Shown piece after piece: positions 62,019-64,000 of a DNA stretch of 64,000 nucleotides (positions are counted from its first letter, which is position 1; every line of letters starts with the position of its first letter). Under the pieces are notes generated by a model, which saw nothing but the letters and a program-made list of their open reading frames with translations, was not told the DNA's origin and did no database searches. The position numbers and the translations under genes were made by a program. This DNA is from JAJDYQ01 sp963662865 (GTDB lineage: Bacteria > Pseudomonadota > Gammaproteobacteria > JAJDYQ01), in contig OY759969.1 of the NCBI GenBank assembly GCA_963662865.1, positions 248,001 through 312,000 on the forward strand. The letters run 5' to 3'.

Positions 62019-64000
62019 ATGGTTAAAATGCCCGTAAAACGCGCCACAGGCGACATACACAATTTAATGCCCCCCCCCCCCCCCCCCCCCCCCCCCAAAT
62101 GGGGTATTTATGTTGAGCCTCACTCTCGACACAGGGCGGCGCTCGGCATCCCATCGGTTCGCTTCTGCCTTGAACCGCTTTAGCCTTTCCGGCCTGCGCC
62201 GCGGGCTGGTTGCCGTGTTGCTTGGTTTGCCGCTGCTGGCAGGACTGGCCAGCGAAGCCGCCGCCCAGACGGCCAACGCCGACGGCACCTACACCGTCCC
62301 CCAGGATTGGGCACTGAAACCGTCGGCCATCGGTGCCGGAGAAAGCTTCCGGTTGCTGCTCATCTCATCCAACACACGCGCTGCGAACGCGGGTAGCAAC
62401 AGCGACTACGATACCCACGTGCGGAATCGCGTCGCAGTCGGCCACACAGCCATCCGGCCCTACAGCTCGACCTTCCGCGCCCTCTACTCAACCACCACGG
62501 TGGACGCCCGCGACCATGCCATGACCACCGGTACCGGCGTACCCATCTACTGGCTGGGCGGTGCCAGGGTCGCCGACAATTACACCGACTTCCACGACGG
62601 CTCGTGGGATAGCGCAGCAGGACGCAACGAAAATGGAGCTTCCCAAACCGGCACTGCCTTTACCGGCAGCCGCGACGATGGAACCGCATTTCCCGGCCGT
62701 GCGTTTGACTCATCGGGACTGATTTCCGTAGGGAGTATCAGATATGGGTCGCCAGCTGATGGTTTGGATAGCGCTAACTCAGTGAGTAATACAGGTAGAA
62801 GCTTCTTCGGTCTGTCCCCGATCTTCGTAGTGGCACAAACCACTTCGGTCATCACCATCGCCGCCGGCACCTCACCGGTGGCGGAAGGCGCCACCGCCAG
62901 CTTCACCATTACCGTAACACCCGCGCCCAGCGCGAACCTGACGGTCAGCCTGTTTGTCGCCGACGCCTCGGGCAGCCGCGACTTCGTGGCCTCCACCAAC
63001 GAGGGCACCCAGACAGTAACCGTGCCGACCTCCGGCAGCGCCATCTACTCCGTGCCGACCGTAGCCGACACCACGTCAGAAGGCAACGGCCCGGTCACCG
63101 TCACCGTGCTCGGCACCACCGCCTACGTCGTGTCCCCCTCCCAGAGTTCGGCCTCGGTCCAGGTCATTGACGACGACGCCCACGTCGTGTCGCTCAGTAT
63201 CGACTCCGCAATGGGAGCCGAAGGCGATTCCGGTTTCAGCGACGGTGCGACATTTACACTCACCATCGACCCGCCGGGTGCGACAGGGTTTGTCTCTTTG
63301 AACGCTGCTGGTAGTGTTGCCCCCTCAGACTTCCTGATCGCCACAAGCACAAGCCCCACGGCAGCTTTTTACTTTCTAGGAAATCAAACCATAAATCTAG
63401 CAACCTTCTTTGCGAGCGGGCCCAGCCGTACATTCAGGGTCCGCGCCAGAGGCGACACGTCCGATGAAACCGACGAGACAGTGCAAATGACCTTGAACCG
63501 GATTCCCGGCGGCACCCTCGCCAACGTCGTGATCGACCCGGACGCCAACCGCGTCACCTACACCATCACCGACGACGACCCCGCCATGGTCTCCCTGACC
63601 CGCACCGGCGGCACCGGCGCCATTGAAGAAGGCGGCACAGTGGGTTTCACCATCGCCCTGAGTCAGGCACTGATCGCCGGTGAGGTCATCGACGTGCCAC
63701 TGTCAATCGGCGGCACCGGAGTCACCACAGACGACTGGAGCCTGGCAGCCGCCGGCACCGGCGTCACCCTGTCGGCAGAGGACACGGCCACCCCGTTGCT
63801 GAGCTTTGCAGGCGCAGGCGCCCAGACCGCCACCCTGGTGCTGACACCAGCGGGCGACAATACCGACGAGGGCACCGAGACCTACACCATCGCGCTGGGC
63901 CCGAACGACGCCAGCGCCAACGGCTTCGACCTCGCCAGCCGGGCCACCAATGTCGACGACGGCGCCGACCCGCACGCCAGCGACAATACCTTCGACGTCA
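62019..64000 (+). CDS. Calx-beta surface protein with poly-C switch (3' end missing)
   Basis: The ATG at 62019 follows AGAGGA (spacing 6) and leads MVKMPVKRATGDIHNLM into 27 C. In this reading the frame stops at TAG 62181. The long open frame lies one base over: with 26 or 29 C it would be joined to the leader. An internal ATG at 62110 in the main frame is a possible leader-free start. The main frame has a long N-region, a signal peptide (VAVLLGLPLLAGLASEAAAQ), a domain TYTVPQDWALKPSAIGAGES through GTGVPIYWLGGARVADNYTD, and then Calx-beta-type repeats with TITDDDP-like ends, running off the window. Homologous to the relic at 8949. Probably an exported autotransporter; the barrel is not in the window. 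GC is high (about 60%). Confidence 0.85.
62070..62096 (+). repeat. Poly-C tract of 27, candidate phase-variation switch
   Basis: 27 consecutive C directly after the 17th leader codon. Length 27 gives proline codons then an early stop; 26 or 29 puts the surface-protein frame on; 28 stops within six codons. Such runs gain and lose bases by slippage. Length in any assembly should be treated as approximate. Confidence 0.92.

Noticed and set aside
62064..62288. Minus-strand frame starting with a poly-glycine-containing protein over the poly-C tract
   Set aside because: It is the complement of the switch tract; the plus strand has the signal peptide and repeats, so this is a shadow frame. The same holds for 8994-9176.
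1..64000. CRISPR arrays, rRNA, tRNA, insertion sequences, prophage
   Set aside because: No direct-repeat/spacer pattern, transposase or phage structural gene was seen; the methyltransferase at 50571 is the only phage-like hint.

Overview
The window looks like chromosome of a gammaproteobacterium of about 50% GC, probably marine or host-associated (the lifestyle is inference). Support for the class: the gene order kdsD-kdsC-lptC-lptA-lptB-rpoN-hpf-ptsN-HPr is the enterobacterial/pseudomonad LPS-transport/sigma-54 cluster (without rapZ), bamD is divergent from rluD-pgeF-clpB as in E. coli, and acnB, aceEF-lpd, pilSR-pilA, rnt and grxD are all of gammaproteobacterial type.

Layout. (1) 1-8009, minus strand: Na+/Ca2+ antiporter, KDO synthesis (kdsD, kdsC), LPS transport (lptC, lptA, lptB), sigma-54 (rpoN), hibernation factor and nitrogen-type PTS, running off the left edge inside ptsI. 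(2) 8069-18178: DUF72-like protein, a decayed Calx-beta autotransporter carrying a poly-C tract, a periplasmic GlcG-like protein, acnB, a SCO protein, a small AT-richer patch with a Rap1a/Tai-like gene, an NAGGN-type amidotransferase and grxD. (3) 18228-25942, minus: aceE-aceF-lpd with a GT-C glycosyltransferase and rnt coupled behind it. (4) 26249-36756: surface-glycan region rich in broken genes (glycosyltransferases, two DegT aminotransferases, methyltransferases, flippase, FAD oxidoreductase, GNAT). (5) 36814-45988: two large TMTC-like membrane glycosyltransferases, two pilin genes and pilSR, with clear evidence of a tandem duplication of the pilR-end/pilA/glycosyltransferase-start segment. 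(6) 46605-60874: sucCD, nadE, a DNA methyltransferase with a coupled 58-residue ORF, bamD, rluD-pgeF-clpB, another GT-C/GT2 pair, apeB and a small repeat protein. (7) 60875-64000: GST, a cysteine-containing small ORF, then a large Calx-beta surface protein that runs off the right edge.

Most striking signal: two loci 53 kb apart (8949 and 62019) share the same ribosome-binding site, the same start, a nearly identical 17-codon leader and then a long poly-C tract (16 and 27 C) before the signal peptide of a Calx-beta surface protein. In the right-hand copy 27 C puts the leader out of frame; 26 or 29 C would join it to the long open frame. This reads as a slipped-strand (phase-variable) switch, with the left copy a deleted, frameshifted relic that still keeps a beta-barrel C-terminus. 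Upstream of the right-hand copy lies a 12-bp tandem repeat that multiplies a perfect TATAAT box four times.

How the genes fit together: sigma-54, PilS/PilR, two perfect -24/-12 pilA promoters and two conserved palindromes suggest regulated type IV pili; GT2 polyprenyl-phosphate sugar synthases, GT-C/TMTC transferases and a flippase suggest lipid-linked glycosylation of pilin or other surface structures; the Calx-beta proteins add a switchable adhesin layer. Together the window reads as a cell-surface variation and glycosylation landscape set between core metabolic operons.
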